Part shown: piece after piece, positions 45,730-54,939 of the stretch
Numbering within the stretch: position 1 is the first letter of the stretch
Layout: every line of letters begins with the position of its first letter
Origin: Aquipseudomonas ullengensis
GTDB lineage: Bacteria > Pseudomonadota > Gammaproteobacteria > Pseudomonadales > Pseudomonadaceae
Direction: 5' to 3'
Assembly (NCBI RefSeq): GCF_014174475.1
Contig: NZ_JACJUD010000005.1
Coordinates: 186,001 to 250,000 of the forward strand
Length of the DNA stretch: 64,000 bases
The notes under the pieces: model-generated
What the model saw: only the letters and a program-made list of their open reading frames with translations
Told to the model about the DNA's origin: nothing
Databases searched by the model: none
Position numbers and translations under genes: made by a program

Positions 45730-46301
45730 GCCAGCCGCACATCACCCTTGCCCTGCTTGGCCTGACAGCGCTACTGGGCAGCACCGAGCTACTGGTCACT
45801 GCCGTCACGATCGGCCTGATCGGCGTTGCCGTCCTGACGCTTGTCGGCCTGCTAATGGCGCCCCTGCGCCGCCTGCTGCAAGGACACGGGCTGCTACTCG
45901 CCGCCTTGCTGCTGGGCGCGACCCTGCTCAGCGTGGCTGGCCTGCTGTTGCAGACATTCAGCAGCGAGTTGTTCATAGCCCTCGCCCTGTTCCTGCCCCT
46001 GCTGCTCCTGCCGTGCCTGGGCCTGGCGCTGCAGCGCGATACCACAGCTTTGGCCGGGTTCCGGCCTGGCCTGCTGTTCGCCGCCCTGGCGGTGCTGCTC
46101 GGGCTGCTGCGCGAAGGGCTGGGCAACGCCACGCTGCTCAGCCATGCCGACTGGCTGTTCGGCCCTGCTGCTGCCAGCTGGCAGCTGTCACTGCCCAGCC
46201 TCGGCGGCATCCACCTGCTGACGCTGGCGCCCGGCGCCTTTATCCTGCTCGGCGTGCTGCTGGCCGCAGCACGCCACTTTCACCACGACGACACGCCATG
46301 A
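45726..46301 (+). CDS. rnfE: RnfE-like membrane subunit with one cluster cysteine missing
   Basis: The 191-residue protein has about six helices. It keeps the RnfE pattern near the C-terminus (LGLLREGLGNATLL and LTLAPGAFILLGVLLAAARHF). In canonical RnfE the cluster cysteines lie in LLGLCPLLAV and VTNCIVVGR. Here the first is Thr (LLGLTALLG, T14) while a Cys remains at the second (LLPCLGLAL, C97). With RnfA having lost both of its ligands, a four-Cys [2Fe-2S] site cannot form. It overlaps rnfG and nth by 4 bp each. Confidence 0.82.
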   Translation: MSQPHITLALLGLTALLGSTELLVTAVTIGLIGVAVLTLVGLLMAPLRRLLQGHGLLLAALLLGATLLSVAGLLLQTFSSELFIALALFLPLLLLPCLGLALQRDTTALAGFRPGLLFAALAVLLGLLREGLGNATLLSHADWLFGPAAASWQLSLPSLGGIHLLTLAPGAFILLGVLLAAARHFHHDDTP

Positions 46302-46936
46302 ATGCTGCCAAACGCCACGAAATCTTCCGTCGCCTGCACGAAGACAATCCCGAGCCGAAAACCGAGCTGGCCTACAGCACGCCGTTCGAACTGCTGATTG
46401 CGGTCATTCTTTCCGCCCAGGCCACCGACGTCGGCGTGAACAAGGCCACGGCCAAGCTGTACCCGGTCGCCAACACCCCGGAAGCCATCTACGCCCTGGG
46501 CGTGGCCGGGTTGAGCGAGTACATCAAGACCATCGGCCTGTTCAACAGCAAGGCGAAGAACGTCATCGAGACTTGCCGCATCCTCGTCGAGCAACACGGC
46601 AGCCAGGTGCCGGAAACCCGTGAAGCGCTGGAAGCCCTGCCCGGTGTCGGCCGCAAGACCGCCAACGTGGTCCTCAACACCGCCTTCCGCCAACTGGCCA
46701 TGGCCGTGGACACGCACATCTTCCGCGTCAGCAACCGCACCGGCATCGCACCGGGCAAGAACGTGGTCGAAGTGGAGCAGAAGCTGCTCAAGTTCGTGCC
46801 CAAGGAGTTCCTCCTCGACGCCCACCACTGGCTGATCCTGCATGGCCGCTATGTCTGCCAGGCACGCAAACCGCGCTGCGGCAGCTGCCGGATCGAAGAC
46901 CTGTGCGAGTACAAGGCAAAAACCTCGGACGATTGA
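46298..46936 (+). CDS. nth: endonuclease III
   Basis: The 212-residue DNA glycosylase/AP lyase removes oxidised pyrimidines in base excision repair. The helix-hairpin-helix motif PGVGRKTANVV contains the catalytic Lys. The catalytic Asp is in AVDTHIFRV, and the [4Fe-4S] loop is C-x6-C-x2-C-x5-C near the C-terminus (CQARKPRCGSCRIEDLC). Length matches E. coli Nth. Its start overlaps rnfE by 4 bp; nth at the end of the rnf operon is a conserved arrangement in gammaproteobacteria. Confidence 0.98.
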   Translation: MNAAKRHEIFRRLHEDNPEPKTELAYSTPFELLIAVILSAQATDVGVNKATAKLYPVANTPEAIYALGVAGLSEYIKTIGLFNSKAKNVIETCRILVEQHGSQVPETREALEALPGVGRKTANVVLNTAFRQLAMAVDTHIFRVSNRTGIAPGKNVVEVEQKLLKFVPKEFLLDAHHWLILHGRYVCQARKPRCGSCRIEDLCEYKAKTSDD

Positions 46937-47041
46937 GCGAACCGAGATTATTCAAGACGTCGATTGAGAAAATCTTTTTTACCGACTCCGGCTTTGTCGC
47001 TATAAGGGGCGCCAAGACAGCCCAAACGCTGGAGTGGACCG

Positions 47042-47230
47042 ATGAGTACAGACAAAGAGAACCTCGAAATCGAAGATGACTTTGTCGCCGAGGACGCGGA
47101 AGAGCCAAGCACCGAGCGCCCTGTCGTAGAAGTCGCCAAGACCAACCTGGCCAAGCGCCGCATCATCGACAACCTGCTGGATGAGCGCCGCCTGCGCAAA
47201 CAGCTCGGCGACTACGACTTCGATCTCTGA
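47042..47230 (+). CDS. PA3496-type small acidic protein
   Basis: The 62-residue protein MSTDKENLEIEDDF... is strongly acidic in its first half. It ends in a conserved basic helix (LAKRRIIDNLLDERRLRKQLGDYDFDL). It matches, from memory, the P. aeruginosa PA3496 family, named a putative envelope integrity protein, and the position just after nth agrees. GGAG lies eight bases before ATG. No domain or catalytic residues are visible. It is followed by a terminator and has its own 105-bp upstream region, so it may be a separate transcript. Confidence 0.88.
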   Translation: MSTDKENLEIEDDFVAEDAEEPSTERPVVEVAKTNLAKRRIIDNLLDERRLRKQLGDYDFDL

Positions 47231-47245
47231 TGAATTACTGATGCA

Positions 47246-47276
47246 TAAAAAAGCCCCGCCAATGCGGGGCTTTTTC
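47246..47276. terminator. bidirectional terminator after the PA3496-type gene
   Basis: AGCCCCGC-CAAT-GCGGGGCT (47252-47271) has A- and T-runs on its two sides and serves the small acidic protein gene and the convergent gloA gene. Confidence 0.93.
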
Positions 47277-47290
47277 ATTATCAGCCGAGC

Positions 47291-47683
47291 TCAGTCGCCG
47301 CGCTGCGGCGAGAGCAGCTCGATCTTGTAGCCATCCGGATCTTCGACGAAGGCCAGGATGCTGCTGCCGTGCTTCATCGGGCCCGGCTCGCGGGTGATCT
47401 TGCCGCCGCGGCTGCGAATGTCCTCGCAGGCCTTGTAGACATCGGCCACTTCCAGGGCGATATGGCCATAGCCGGTGCCCAGCTCGTACTGCTCGACACC
47501 CCAGTTGTAGGTCAACTCGATCACACTGTTTTCGGCTTCGTTGCCGTAACCGACGAAGGCCAGGGTGAACTGCCCATCCGGATAATCCTTGCGACGCAGC
47601 AAGGTCATGCCCAGCACTTCGGTGTAGAAAGCGATGGACTTATCCATATCGCCGACGCGCAGCATGGTATGCAGTAGTCTCAT
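47291..47683 (-). CDS. gloA: lactoylglutathione lyase (glyoxalase I)
   Basis: The 130-residue metalloenzyme converts the methylglyoxal-glutathione hemithioacetal to S-lactoylglutathione. The metal ligands are recognisable in LHTMLRV (His), SVIELTYN (Glu), YGHIALEV (His) and YKIELLS (Glu). The short form without the long N-terminal extension is the Ni2+-type bacterial enzyme. ATG at 47683 has AGGAG eight bases upstream, so the 85 upstream codons of open frame are not used. It lies between two terminators downstream of argG and is transcribed separately. Confidence 0.96.
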   Translation of the reverse strand: MRLLHTMLRVGDMDKSIAFYTEVLGMTLLRRKDYPDGQFTLAFVGYGNEAENSVIELTYNWGVEQYELGTGYGHIALEVADVYKACEDIRSRGGKITREPGPMKHGSSILAFVEDPDGYKIELLSPQRGD

Positions 47684-47724
47684 CGAATGTCTCCTCATCA
47701 GCGGCCCGTTTACCGGGCTCATAA

Positions 47725-47751
47725 AAGCAAACCCCGGCTCATGGCCGGGGC
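47725..47751 (-). terminator. intrinsic terminator of argG
   Basis: On the minus strand CCCCGGC-CAT-GAGCCGGGG (47732-47750) is followed by TTTGCTTTT, 28 bp past the argG stop codon. Confidence 0.88.
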
Positions 47752-47777
47752 TTGTCTGGCTCAGGTGCTCAAGCTTA

Positions 47778-48995
47778 TCAGAACAGCTTGCGACCCTTGC
47801 CAGCAGCGATGCGCATGCGCAGCGCGTTGAGCTTGATGAAGCCCGCCGCGTCGGCCTGGTTGTATGCGCCGCCGTCTTCTTCGAAGGTGGCGATGTTGGC
47901 GTCGAACAGCGACTCATCGGACTTGCGACCGGTGACAATGACGTTGCCTTTGTACAGCTTCAGGCGAACCACACCATTCACGTGGGCCTGGGAGGCGTCG
48001 ATCATCTGTTGCAGCATCAGACGCTCCGGGCTCCACCAGTAGCCGGTGTAGATCAGGCTGGCGTACTTGGGCATCAGCTCGTCTTTCAGGTGAGCGACTT
48101 CACGGTCCAGGGTGATCGATTCGATCGCACGGTGGGCGCGCAGCATGATGGTGCCGCCAGGGGTTTCGTAGCAGCCGCGGGACTTCATGCCGACATAGCG
48201 GTTTTCCACGATGTCGAGACGACCGATACCGTTCTCGCCGCCGATTTTGTTCAGCGTGGCCAGTACGGTGGCCGGGCTCATTTCCACACCGTCGAGGGCG
48301 ACGATGTCGCCGTTGCGGTAGGTGAGTTCCAGGTAGGTCGGCTTGTCTGGAGCGTTCTCAGGCGAGACGGTCCATTTCCACATGTCTTCTTCGTGCTCGG
48401 TCCAGGTGTCTTCCAGCACGCCACCTTCATAGGAGATGTGCAGCAGGTTGGCATCCATGGAGTACGGCGACTTCTTCTTGCCGTGACGCTCGATCGGGAT
48501 GGCGTGCTTCTCGGCGTAGTCCATCAGCTTCTCGCGGGACAGCAGGTCCCACTCGCGCCACGGAGCAATCACTTTTACACCGGGCTTGAGCGCATAAGCG
48601 CCGAGTTCGAAGCGAACCTGGTCGTTGCCTTTGCCGGTGGCGCCGTGGGAAATGGCGTCGGCGCCGGTCTCGTTGGCGATTTCGATCAGGCGCTTGGCGA
48701 TCAGCGGACGGGCGATGGAGGTGCCCAGCAGGTACTCGCCTTCGTAGACGGTGTTGGCGCGGAACATCGGGTAGACGAAATCACGCACGAACTCTTCGCG
48801 CAGGTCGTCGATGTAGATTTCCTTGACGCCCATGGCCTGAGCCTTGGCGCGTGCCGGCTCGACTTCTTCGCCTTGGCCCAGGTCAGCGGTGAAGGTCACC
48901 ACTTCGCATTCATAGGTGTCCTGCAGCCACTTGAGAATTACCGAGGTATCCAGACCACCGGAATAGGCCAGAACTACCTTCTTAACGTCCGCCAT
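47778..48995 (-). CDS. argG: argininosuccinate synthase
   Basis: The 405-residue enzyme joins citrulline and aspartate with ATP in arginine biosynthesis. It has the N-type ATP pyrophosphatase loop [12 protein letters not shown] near the N-terminus. Further signatures are [22 protein letters not shown] and [15 protein letters not shown]. Length is normal. ATG at 48995 precedes the conserved [17 protein letters not shown], with GGAG upstream; the ORF extends 33 codons further without support. The neighbours gloA and motY/pyrC match the P. aeruginosa order. Confidence 0.98.
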   Translation of the reverse strand: MADVKKVVLAYSGGLDTSVILKWLQDTYECEVVTFTADLGQGEEVEPARAKAQAMGVKEIYIDDLREEFVRDFVYPMFRANTVYEGEYLLGTSIARPLIAKRLIEIANETGADAISHGATGKGNDQVRFELGAYALKPGVKVIAPWREWDLLSREKLMDYAEKHAIPIERHGKKKSPYSMDANLLHISYEGGVLEDTWTEHEEDMWKWTVSPENAPDKPTYLELTYRNGDIVALDGVEMSPATVLATLNKIGGENGIGRLDIVENRYVGMKSRGCYETPGGTIMLRAHRAIESITLDREVAHLKDELMPKYASLIYTGYWWSPERLMLQQMIDASQAHVNGVVRLKLYKGNVIVTGRKSDESLFDANIATFEEDGGAYNQADAAGFIKLNALRMRIAAGKGRKLF

Positions 48996-49114
48996 GCCAA
49001 TCAACTCCACGGGGTTGTACGGAAAACCCGCGATTCTACCGGCCGCGCCCGCTGATTTACAGGGGCGCGACAGACACTGGCGACAAAGCGACAAATTTGT
49101 GTGCGGGCGCGACT

Positions 49115-50074
49115 TCAGGAAAGGCTGGCGGCCTTGGCTGGAGGCGCCGGCGCTGCGGGCTCGGCAGCAGGCGGCGTGGCCGGCGCGGTTTCAGCCGGGG
49201 TTTCCGGCACGGCCTCGCGGGACAGGGTCATGGTCACCCGGCGGTTCTTCGCCCGGTTGCTCTCGCTGTTGTTCGGCGCCAGCGGGTAGCGTTCGCCATG
49301 GAAGCGCACCAGAATCTGCTCGGCCGCGACGCCATTGGCCTTGAGGTACTCCTCCACCGCCAGTGCGCGGCGGCGCGAGGTGTCGCGATTGGTCAGGCGG
49401 CTGCCGCTGTTATCGGAGTGGCCATCGAGCTGGATGCGGTTGACGCTGGGATCGGCCTTGAGGAAGTCGAGGATGATGTCGAGCTTGGCCTGCCCCAGCG
49501 GGTCCAGCGCCGTGCCGCCGCCGGAGAAACCGATCTGGGTCTGGCGAATCTGGTCGAAATTGACCGGCAGCAAGCCTGCCGTGCACTTCAGGTAATCGCT
49601 GTAGGCCTGATTGAAACGGATCGGCAGCAGTCGCACCTCGATGCTATCACCGCCCTGCAAGGTGCGATGGCGCACCAGCGGGCTGCGCCCTTCCATCAGC
49701 CCGGCGAGCAGGCGTCCGGCCTGCTCCTGATTGCTGTTGAACGGCACGGCGCCGCTGCCCACCGCGAGCGCGCCCAGGTTGATATCGCCACGCCCGGCCT
49801 GCCAGGGGGCGGCGGCAGCCAGCAAGGTAGCCGAGCCAGGGCCGAGCCAGCGCTCGCGCATTTTCAGACGGAAGGTTGCCTGTTCACCCGCGCGGCGGAC
49901 AAATTCACCACTGCCAAAGTCCGCCACGGGTTGGGTCAGACGGCACTCGAACTGATCGCCCTCGACCTTCCACTCCACCCGCTCCATGCGCGTCTGAAAA
50001 GTGATAGCCGACGCCGGCATGCACCAGGGCAGGCAGGCGAGCAGGCTAATAAGGGCAAGACGGGGCTGGCGCAC
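49115..50074 (-). CDS. motY: flagellar motor protein MotY (OmpA-type)
   Basis: The 319-residue exported protein has a signal peptide (ending MPASA), a MotY N-terminal domain ([27 protein letters not shown]) and a C-terminal OmpA peptidoglycan-binding domain ([31 protein letters not shown]). An Ala/Pro-rich tail follows. MotY forms the T-ring that anchors stator units around the flagellar motor. GTG at 50074 is chosen because GGAG lies seven bases upstream and the signal peptide begins cleanly; ATG at 50101 is possible but poorly supplied. Position between argG and pyrC is as for P. aeruginosa motY. It is divergent from pyrC. Confidence 0.92.
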   Translation of the reverse strand: MRQPRLALISLLACLPWCMPASAITFQTRMERVEWKVEGDQFECRLTQPVADFGSGEFVRRAGEQATFRLKMRERWLGPGSATLLAAAAPWQAGRGDINLGALAVGSGAVPFNSNQEQAGRLLAGLMEGRSPLVRHRTLQGGDSIEVRLLPIRFNQAYSDYLKCTAGLLPVNFDQIRQTQIGFSGGGTALDPLGQAKLDIILDFLKADPSVNRIQLDGHSDNSGSRLTNRDTSRRRALAVEEYLKANGVAAEQILVRFHGERYPLAPNNSESNRAKNRRVTMTLSREAVPETPAETAPATPPAAEPAAPAPPAKAASLS

Positions 50075-50204
50075 GACAGGCTCCACAGGGAAAAACGGCA
50101 TTCCCAAGAGGTATCGTCCAGCCCCGGCAAAACTTGATAGCCCGTGCCTGCAAGAGGCTTTTCCGGTAGCATTCGCGCCACGTTTCACCCGTCCGGAATC
50201 CCCC

Positions 50205-51251
50205 ATGTCAGACCGTATTACCCTGCTGCGCCCCGACGATTGGCACATCCACCTGCGCGATGGAGCCGTTCTGCAGCACACCGTCCAGGACGTTGCCCGC
50301 ACGTTCGCCCGTGCCATTATCATGCCGAACCTGGTGCCGCCGGTGCGCAATGCCGCCGAAGCCGATGCCTATCGCCAGCGCATTCTCGCCGCACGCCCCG
50401 CCGGCAGCCGCTTCGAGCCGCTGATGGTGCTGTACCTCACCGACCGCACCACGCCTGCCGAAGTCCGTGAGGCCAAGGCCAGTGGTTTCGTCCACGCGGC
50501 CAAGCTCTACCCCGCCGGCGCGACCACCAACTCCGATTCCGGCGTGACCAGCATCGACAAGATCTTCCCGGTACTGGAGGCGATGGCCGAAGTCGGCCTG
50601 CCGCTGCTGGTTCATGGTGAAGTGACACGCGCCGAAGTCGACGTGTTCGACCGCGAGAAGCGCTTCATCGACGAGCATCTGGTACGCGTGGTCGAGCGCT
50701 TCCCTACGCTGAACATGGTGTTCGAGCACATCACCACCGGTGACGCCGTGCAGTTCGTCAACGCCGCACCGGCCAACGTGGGCGCCACCATCACCGCCCA
50801 TCACCTGCTGTACAACCGTAATCACATGCTGGTTGGCGGCATTCGCCCGCACTTCTATTGCCTGCCGATCCTCAAGCGCAACACCCACCAGGAAGCCCTG
50901 CTGGATGCGGCCACCAGCGGCAGCGCCAAGTTCTTCCTCGGTACCGATTCGGCACCGCACGCCCAACATGCCAAGGAAGCCGCCTGCGGCTGCGCCGGCT
51001 GCTACACCGCCTATGCCGCCATCGAGCTGTACGCCGAAGCCTTCGAACAGCGCGATGCGCTGGACAAGCTGGAAGCCTTCGCCAGCCACTTCGGCCCGGA
51101 CTTCTACAATCTGCCGCGCAACACCGATCGCATCACCCTGGTGCGTGAAGAGTGGACCGCTCCGGCCAGCCTGCCGCTGGGCGAGCTGACCGTCATCCCC
51201 CTGCGCGCCGGTGAGAACCTGCGCTGGCGCCTGCTGGAGAACCACGCGTGA
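50205..51251 (+). CDS. pyrC: dihydroorotase
   Basis: The 348-residue zinc enzyme closes N-carbamoyl-aspartate to dihydroorotate in pyrimidine synthesis. It is the class II (E. coli-like) form. The metal ligands are in DWHIHLRDG (H14, H16), the carboxylated Lys in [17 protein letters not shown], His in LVHGEVT and [10 protein letters not shown], and Asp in [11 protein letters not shown] at 50205 follows a divergent interval with motY. Its stop overlaps the rnt start (GTGA), so the two are co-translated. Confidence 0.98.
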   Translation: MSDRITLLRPDDWHIHLRDGAVLQHTVQDVARTFARAIIMPNLVPPVRNAAEADAYRQRILAARPAGSRFEPLMVLYLTDRTTPAEVREAKASGFVHAAKLYPAGATTNSDSGVTSIDKIFPVLEAMAEVGLPLLVHGEVTRAEVDVFDREKRFIDEHLVRVVERFPTLNMVFEHITTGDAVQFVNAAPANVGATITAHHLLYNRNHMLVGGIRPHFYCLPILKRNTHQEALLDAATSGSAKFFLGTDSAPHAQHAKEAACGCAGCYTAYAAIELYAEAFEQRDALDKLEAFASHFGPDFYNLPRNTDRITLVREEWTAPASLPLGELTVIPLRAGENLRWRLLENHA

Positions 51252-51922
51252 GCGAAGAAAATTTCGACGAAGAACTAGACGGCAGCCTGCCCTCCGGCCC
51301 CCGCCACCCGATGGCCGCACGCTTTCGTGGCTACCTGCCGGTAGTGGTGGATGTCGAAACCGGCGGCTTCAACTGCGCCACCGACGCCCTGCTGGAAATC
51401 GCCGCGACCACCATCGCCATGGATGAAGGCGGCTTTCTTTATCCGGATCACACGCACTTCTTCCGCGTGGAGCCTTTCGCCGGCGCCAATATCGAGCAGG
51501 CAGCCCTGGAGTTCACCGGCATCAAGCTCGACCACCCGCTGCGCATGGCAGTAACCGAAGAGCATGCACTGACCGAGATTTTCCGCGGCCTGCGCAAGTC
51601 GATCAAAGCCAATGGCTGCAAGCGCGCGATCCTGGTCGGCCACAACAGCAACTTCGACCTCGGATTCCTCAATGCCGCGGTGGCGCGCTGCGACCTCAAG
51701 CGCAACCCGTTCCACCCCTTCTCCAGCTTCGATACCGCCACCCTGGCCGGCCTCGCCTACGGCCAGACCGTACTGGCCAAGGCCTGCCAGACCGCCGGCA
51801 TCGCCTTCGACGGCAAGGAAGCACACTCCGCACGCTACGACACCGAGAAGACCGCCGAGCTGTTCTGCGGCATCGTCAACCGCTGGAAAGAGATGGGCGG
51901 CTGGGACGAATTCGACCACTGA
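51248..51922 (+). CDS. rnt: ribonuclease T
   Basis: The 224-residue 3'-5' exoribonuclease trims tRNA and other stable RNA ends. The DEDDh residues are in [23 protein letters not shown] and [14 protein letters not shown]. The start codon is GTG at 51248, overlapping the pyrC stop by 4 bp. Length is normal for RNase T. A terminator follows the stop codon by 19 bp. Confidence 0.97.
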   Translation: MSEENFDEELDGSLPSGPRHPMAARFRGYLPVVVDVETGGFNCATDALLEIAATTIAMDEGGFLYPDHTHFFRVEPFAGANIEQAALEFTGIKLDHPLRMAVTEEHALTEIFRGLRKSIKANGCKRAILVGHNSNFDLGFLNAAVARCDLKRNPFHPFSSFDTATLAGLAYGQTVLAKACQTAGIAFDGKEAHSARYDTEKTAELFCGIVNRWKEMGGWDEFDH

Positions 51923-51940
51923 GTCGGCACTGCACCCACA

Positions 51941-51967
51941 AAACCCGGCCCTGGCCGGGTTTTTTAT
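51941..51967 (+). terminator. intrinsic terminator of pyrC-rnt
   Basis: AAACCCGGCC-CT-GGCCGGGTTT (51941-51962) is followed by a T-run. Confidence 0.93.
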
Positions 51968-52024
51968 TTCTGCCTAGTCGCCTTGCCCTCCACAGCAAAA
52001 CGGGAAAACCTCACAGCAAGTTTT

Positions 52025-52053
52025 GACAAGCATTCTCATTAACATTAGTATCA
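52025..52053 (+). promoter_or_regulatory. probable Fur box upstream of bfd
   Basis: The stretch containing CAAGCATTCTCATTAACATT is a run of imperfect NATWAT-type hexamers resembling the Fur operator. It lies 38-66 bp before the bfd start. bfd is a known iron-starvation gene in pseudomonads, so repression by Fur-Fe is expected. Confidence 0.65.
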
Positions 52054-52090
52054 GTCGCCAACAGCAACCCATTTCCGCCCGAGCCTGCCT

Positions 52091-52312
52091 ATGTACGTTT
52101 GCCTCTGCCAAGGTGTGACTGACGGTCAAATCCGCGACGCGATCTTCGAAGGTTGCTGCAGCTACCGCGACGTGCGCGAAACGCTCGGCGTCGCCAGCCA
52201 GTGTGGCAAATGTGCCTGCCTGGCCAAACAAGTCGTGCGCGAAACGCTCAATGAAGTGCAGAGCAGCCAGGCCGCCCTCGCCTACCCGGCCGCCAGCTTC
52301 GTCGCCGCCTGA
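52091..52312 (+). CDS. bfd: bacterioferritin-associated ferredoxin
   Basis: The 73-residue [2Fe-2S] protein passes electrons to bacterioferritin to release stored iron. It has the Bfd ligand pattern C4-x-C6 (MYVCLCQGV) and C38-x2-C41 (SQCGKCAC). Ribosome-binding signals are weak, but the start is fixed by family length. It lies downstream of a Fur-like box and upstream of a terminator, forming a single-gene unit; bfrB is not adjacent here. In P. aeruginosa the same gene follows rnt after one intervening gene. Confidence 0.96.
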   Translation: MYVCLCQGVTDGQIRDAIFEGCCSYRDVRETLGVASQCGKCACLAKQVVRETLNEVQSSQAALAYPAASFVAA

Positions 52313-52325
52313 GGCAAGCATCCAC

Positions 52326-52356
52326 AAAAAAGCCGGATTTCGAGTCCGGCTTTTTT
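52326..52356. terminator. bidirectional terminator after bfd
   Basis: The GCCGGA/TCCGGC hairpin (52332-52350) with A-run upstream and T-run downstream serves bfd and the convergent miaE. Confidence 0.9.
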
Positions 52357-52376
52357 ATGCCTGCCATTTACCGTAA

Positions 52377-52982
52377 TCAGACGGCTGGCACACCGCTATG
52401 GAAGCGGAATTCAATATCCGGCGACTCAATCAGCTCGCGCTCGGCCTCGCGCACCAGACCTATGACCCGCTCCACATCGGCCACATCACCGTACTGATAG
52501 GCCAATTTCAGATAGCCCTGAAAATGCCGCGCTTCGGACTTGAGCAGACCGCCATAGAACTTGCCCAGTTCTTCATCCAGGTGCGGCACAAGGGCTTCGA
52601 AGCGCTCGCAGGAGCGCGCCTCGATAAAAGCGCCCACAACCAGAGTGTCCACCAGCTTGGCCGGCTCATGATTACGCACGACCTTACGCAAGCCAGAGGC
52701 GTAACGCGCCGCCGACAGCGGGCGCAGGTCGATCTTGCGCTTCTTCATGATGCGCAGCACCTGCTCGTGGTGTACCAGCTCCTCGCGGGCCAGGCGCGAC
52801 ATGAAATTGATCAGATCCAGCTGCGTGCCGTATTTGGCGATCAACGCCATCGCCGAGGCCGCGGCCTTGAATTCGTTGTTCTTGTGATCGATCAGCAGGG
52901 TTTCCTGATCGGCAAGCGCAGCCTGGACCCAGGCATCGGGCGTCCGGCATCCAAGGAATTCATGAATTTCAGGCAGGTTCAC
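52377..52982 (-). CDS. miaE: tRNA-(ms2io6A)-hydroxylase
   Basis: The 201-residue di-iron enzyme hydroxylates the isopentenyl group of ms2i6A37 in tRNA, an O2-dependent step. The ferritin-like four-helix iron ligands are visible in QETLLIDHKNNEFKAA, the ExxH motif REELVHHEQV, EARSCERFEALV and SEARHFQGYL. Family alignment places the start at GTG 52982 (NLPEIHEFLGCRTPDAW). The longer frame would need a TTG start and does not look like this family. It is divergent from the tandem Usp gene. Confidence 0.93.
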   Translation of the reverse strand: MNLPEIHEFLGCRTPDAWVQAALADQETLLIDHKNNEFKAAASAMALIAKYGTQLDLINFMSRLAREELVHHEQVLRIMKKRKIDLRPLSAARYASGLRKVVRNHEPAKLVDTLVVGAFIEARSCERFEALVPHLDEELGKFYGGLLKSEARHFQGYLKLAYQYGDVADVERVIGLVREAERELIESPDIEFRFHSGVPAV

Positions 52983-53116
52983 AGGCAGGCTTTCCGTTAT
53001 AGAGCGGCAACGCCCCTCACCGTCGCACGCTGCGACAATGCGCCCACGCAAGGTGCTGGCAGGCCGGATCAGGGCGCGCCATTATACGAATGCCGACGCG
53101 CAGAGCCAGTGATGTC

Positions 53117-53130
53117 GTGACACGGATCAA
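53117..53130 (+). promoter_or_regulatory. ANR-type box upstream of the universal stress protein gene
   Basis: GTGACACGGATCAA differs from TTGACnnnnATCAA only in the first base. A TATAGT -10 element at 53153-53158 puts the start near 53165, which centres the box at -41.5, the class II activation position. This predicts anaerobic induction of the Usp gene. Confidence 0.7.
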
Positions 53131-53196
53131 GTGCGTCGTCCACGGCTGCTTCTATAGTGGGGCCGTAATCATGCATTCACGCACAGGGAAAAGCTC

Positions 53197-54060
53197 ATGC
53201 AAGCCATTCGCAGCATTCTGGTGGTAGTGGACCCGCAACAGCCCGCAGGCCTGGCCCTGAAACGAGCCAAGCTGATTGCCGGCGTCACCCAATCGCACCT
53301 GCACCTGCTGGTGGTGGAAAAGAAGCAGGACCACAGCGCCTACCTCAACGACGCCAAGACCGCGCTGGAGCAGGAAGGCTTCAGCGTCAGCGCCCAGCAG
53401 AACTGGCATGAAAGCCCCTACCAGACGGTCATTGCCGTGCAGCAGGCCGAAGGCTGCGAGCTGGTCATCAAGCAGCACGTGCCGGACAACCCGCTGAAAA
53501 AGGCGATCCTCACCCCGGAAGACTGGAAGCTGCTGCGTTACTGCCCGTCGCCAGTGCTGATGGTGAAAACCGATACCCCCTGGACCAACGGCATCATCCT
53601 GGCCGCTGTCGACGTGGGTAACCGCGACAACGAACACCGCACCCTGCACGCCAGCATCGTCAGCCATGGCTACGATATCGCCAGCCTGGCCAACGCCACC
53701 CTGCATGTGATCAGCGCCCACCCATCGCCCATGCTGTCGGCGGCGGACCCGACCTTCCAGCTCAAGGAAACCATCGAGGCGCGCTACCGCGAGCAATGCG
53801 CCGCCTTCCAGGCTGAATACGACGTCAGCAACGAGCGCCTGCATATCGAAGAAGGCCCGGCTGACGTGCTGATTCCCTATACCGCCGAGAAGCTCAAGGC
53901 AGTGGTCACCGTGATCGGTACCGTGGCCCGTACCGGCCTGTCGGGCGCCCTCATCGGCAACACCGCCGAAGTCGTGCTCGACACCCTGGAAAGCGATGTC
54001 CTGGTGCTCAAGCCGGACAGCATCATTGCTCATCTGGAAGAACTGGTCGCACAACGCTGA
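53197..54060 (+). CDS. tandem-domain universal stress protein (UspE-like)
   Basis: The 287-residue cytoplasmic protein contains two Usp domains (about 5-140 and 150-285). The second retains the nucleotide-binding-like pattern near VTVIGTVARTGLSGALIGNTAEVVLDTLESDVLVLKP. Such proteins aid survival during anaerobic stationary phase and stress in Pseudomonas; the biochemical action is unclear. The upstream ANR-type box at -41.5 suggests induction at low oxygen. A terminator follows 24 bp after the stop codon. The single-gene unit is divergent from miaE. Confidence 0.93.
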   Translation: MQAIRSILVVVDPQQPAGLALKRAKLIAGVTQSHLHLLVVEKKQDHSAYLNDAKTALEQEGFSVSAQQNWHESPYQTVIAVQQAEGCELVIKQHVPDNPLKKAILTPEDWKLLRYCPSPVLMVKTDTPWTNGIILAAVDVGNRDNEHRTLHASIVSHGYDIASLANATLHVISAHPSPMLSAADPTFQLKETIEARYREQCAAFQAEYDVSNERLHIEEGPADVLIPYTAEKLKAVVTVIGTVARTGLSGALIGNTAEVVLDTLESDVLVLKPDSIIAHLEELVAQR

Positions 54061-54078
54061 ACCCGGGCGACGCCCAGA

Positions 54079-54106
54079 AAAAAGCCGCCCTCGGGCGGCT
54101 TTTTCA
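54079..54106. terminator. bidirectional terminator between the Usp and DUF1289 genes
   Basis: AAGCCGCCC-TC-GGGCGGCTT (54082-54101) with flanking A- and T-runs serves the two convergent genes. Confidence 0.93.
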
Positions 54107-54120
54107 TGCCTGACATCTAT

Positions 54121-54597
54121 TCAGACGCGGCTTTCGACGCCTTCGCGGAGAAATTTCGGGGCGATGTAGCGCTCGTAATGCGCTTCGGAAAGCAGGAAGA
54201 ACTCGCGATCAATCGCCTCACGCAGGGCCGGCAGCTCCCACTCACGGAACTCCGGCATCAGCGCCACACCATAGGCGTCCAGGCGGTTGATCAACCGCGA
54301 GGCCCGCGCGATCAGCTGATAGGCCCAGCAGTACGGCGACTGTTCGGGAACGAAGCGTACCTGGCGCTGCTCGAGTTGCTGGCGCAGTTTGGCGGCGTCG
54401 AAGATTTCCAGCTTGCCCTGCATCACCTGCACCAGCAGGATCTCCAGACGCCGCCAGACGGCGCGCTTCTCTTCCTCGGCATACAGGTTCCAGTTCACCA
54501 CCTCATGGTGGAAGCGCTTGCAGCCGCGGCATACGAGATCGCCGTAAACCGTGGAGCAGAGGCCGACGCAGGGCGTCTTGATGCGCTGATTGGACAT
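54121..54597 (-). CDS. DUF1289-containing protein
   Basis: The 158-residue protein opens with IKTPCVGLCSTVYGDLVCRGCKRFHHEVVNW. This is the DUF1289 four-Cys motif (C-x3-C-x8-C-x2-C) expected to bind zinc or an iron-sulfur cluster. The remaining 100 residues are helical and charged, without a family I recognise. ATG at 54597 is chosen because the conserved motif starts ten residues later; the ribosome-binding site is poor. It is convergent with the Usp gene and divergent from acnB. Function is unknown. Confidence 0.88.
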   Translation of the reverse strand: MSNQRIKTPCVGLCSTVYGDLVCRGCKRFHHEVVNWNLYAEEEKRAVWRRLEILLVQVMQGKLEIFDAAKLRQQLEQRQVRFVPEQSPYCWAYQLIARASRLINRLDAYGVALMPEFREWELPALREAIDREFFLLSEAHYERYIAPKFLREGVESRV

Positions 54598-54800
54598 GGC
54601 GGGGAAAGACAGTCGCGGAAACAGGCAGGCCATATTAGCGGCTTAGCCGCAGAGGGTCACCCTGACCGGCCGGACGTTTGTCGACTGGCCTATTTCAAGA
54701 CGAAATGCAGGTTGGCGGCCGCGCCACCTTGGGCTTTTCCCTTAACTTTATGGCGCTATTCCAGTAGAATCGGCCGGCCTTTTTGGCGTCGATGTCCGTC

Positions 54801-54939
54801 AGAAGCTGTTTTCAAAGCGTCACGAGCACAGTTGATTCGCCTGGAACGACGTTGGCGTATGGTTTTTGAGCCCGCTCACAGCCTGCGCCAGCCCTCATCG
54901 CCCCTGTTCCGGCGGCGTAAAACTTTGAAAACAGCTTCT
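54801..54939. repeat. 139-bp element with perfect 17-bp terminal inverted repeats, upstream of acnB
   Basis: AGAAGCTGTTTTCAAAG (54801-54817) recurs as its exact reverse complement at 54923-54939. The 105 bp between have no open frame of note. The element lies in the 458-bp interval between the DUF1289 and acnB genes, ending 117 bp before the acnB start codon. Its form fits either a miniature inverted-repeat element or a long-range RNA stem in the acnB leader. No other gene is visible in the interval. Confidence 0.75.
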
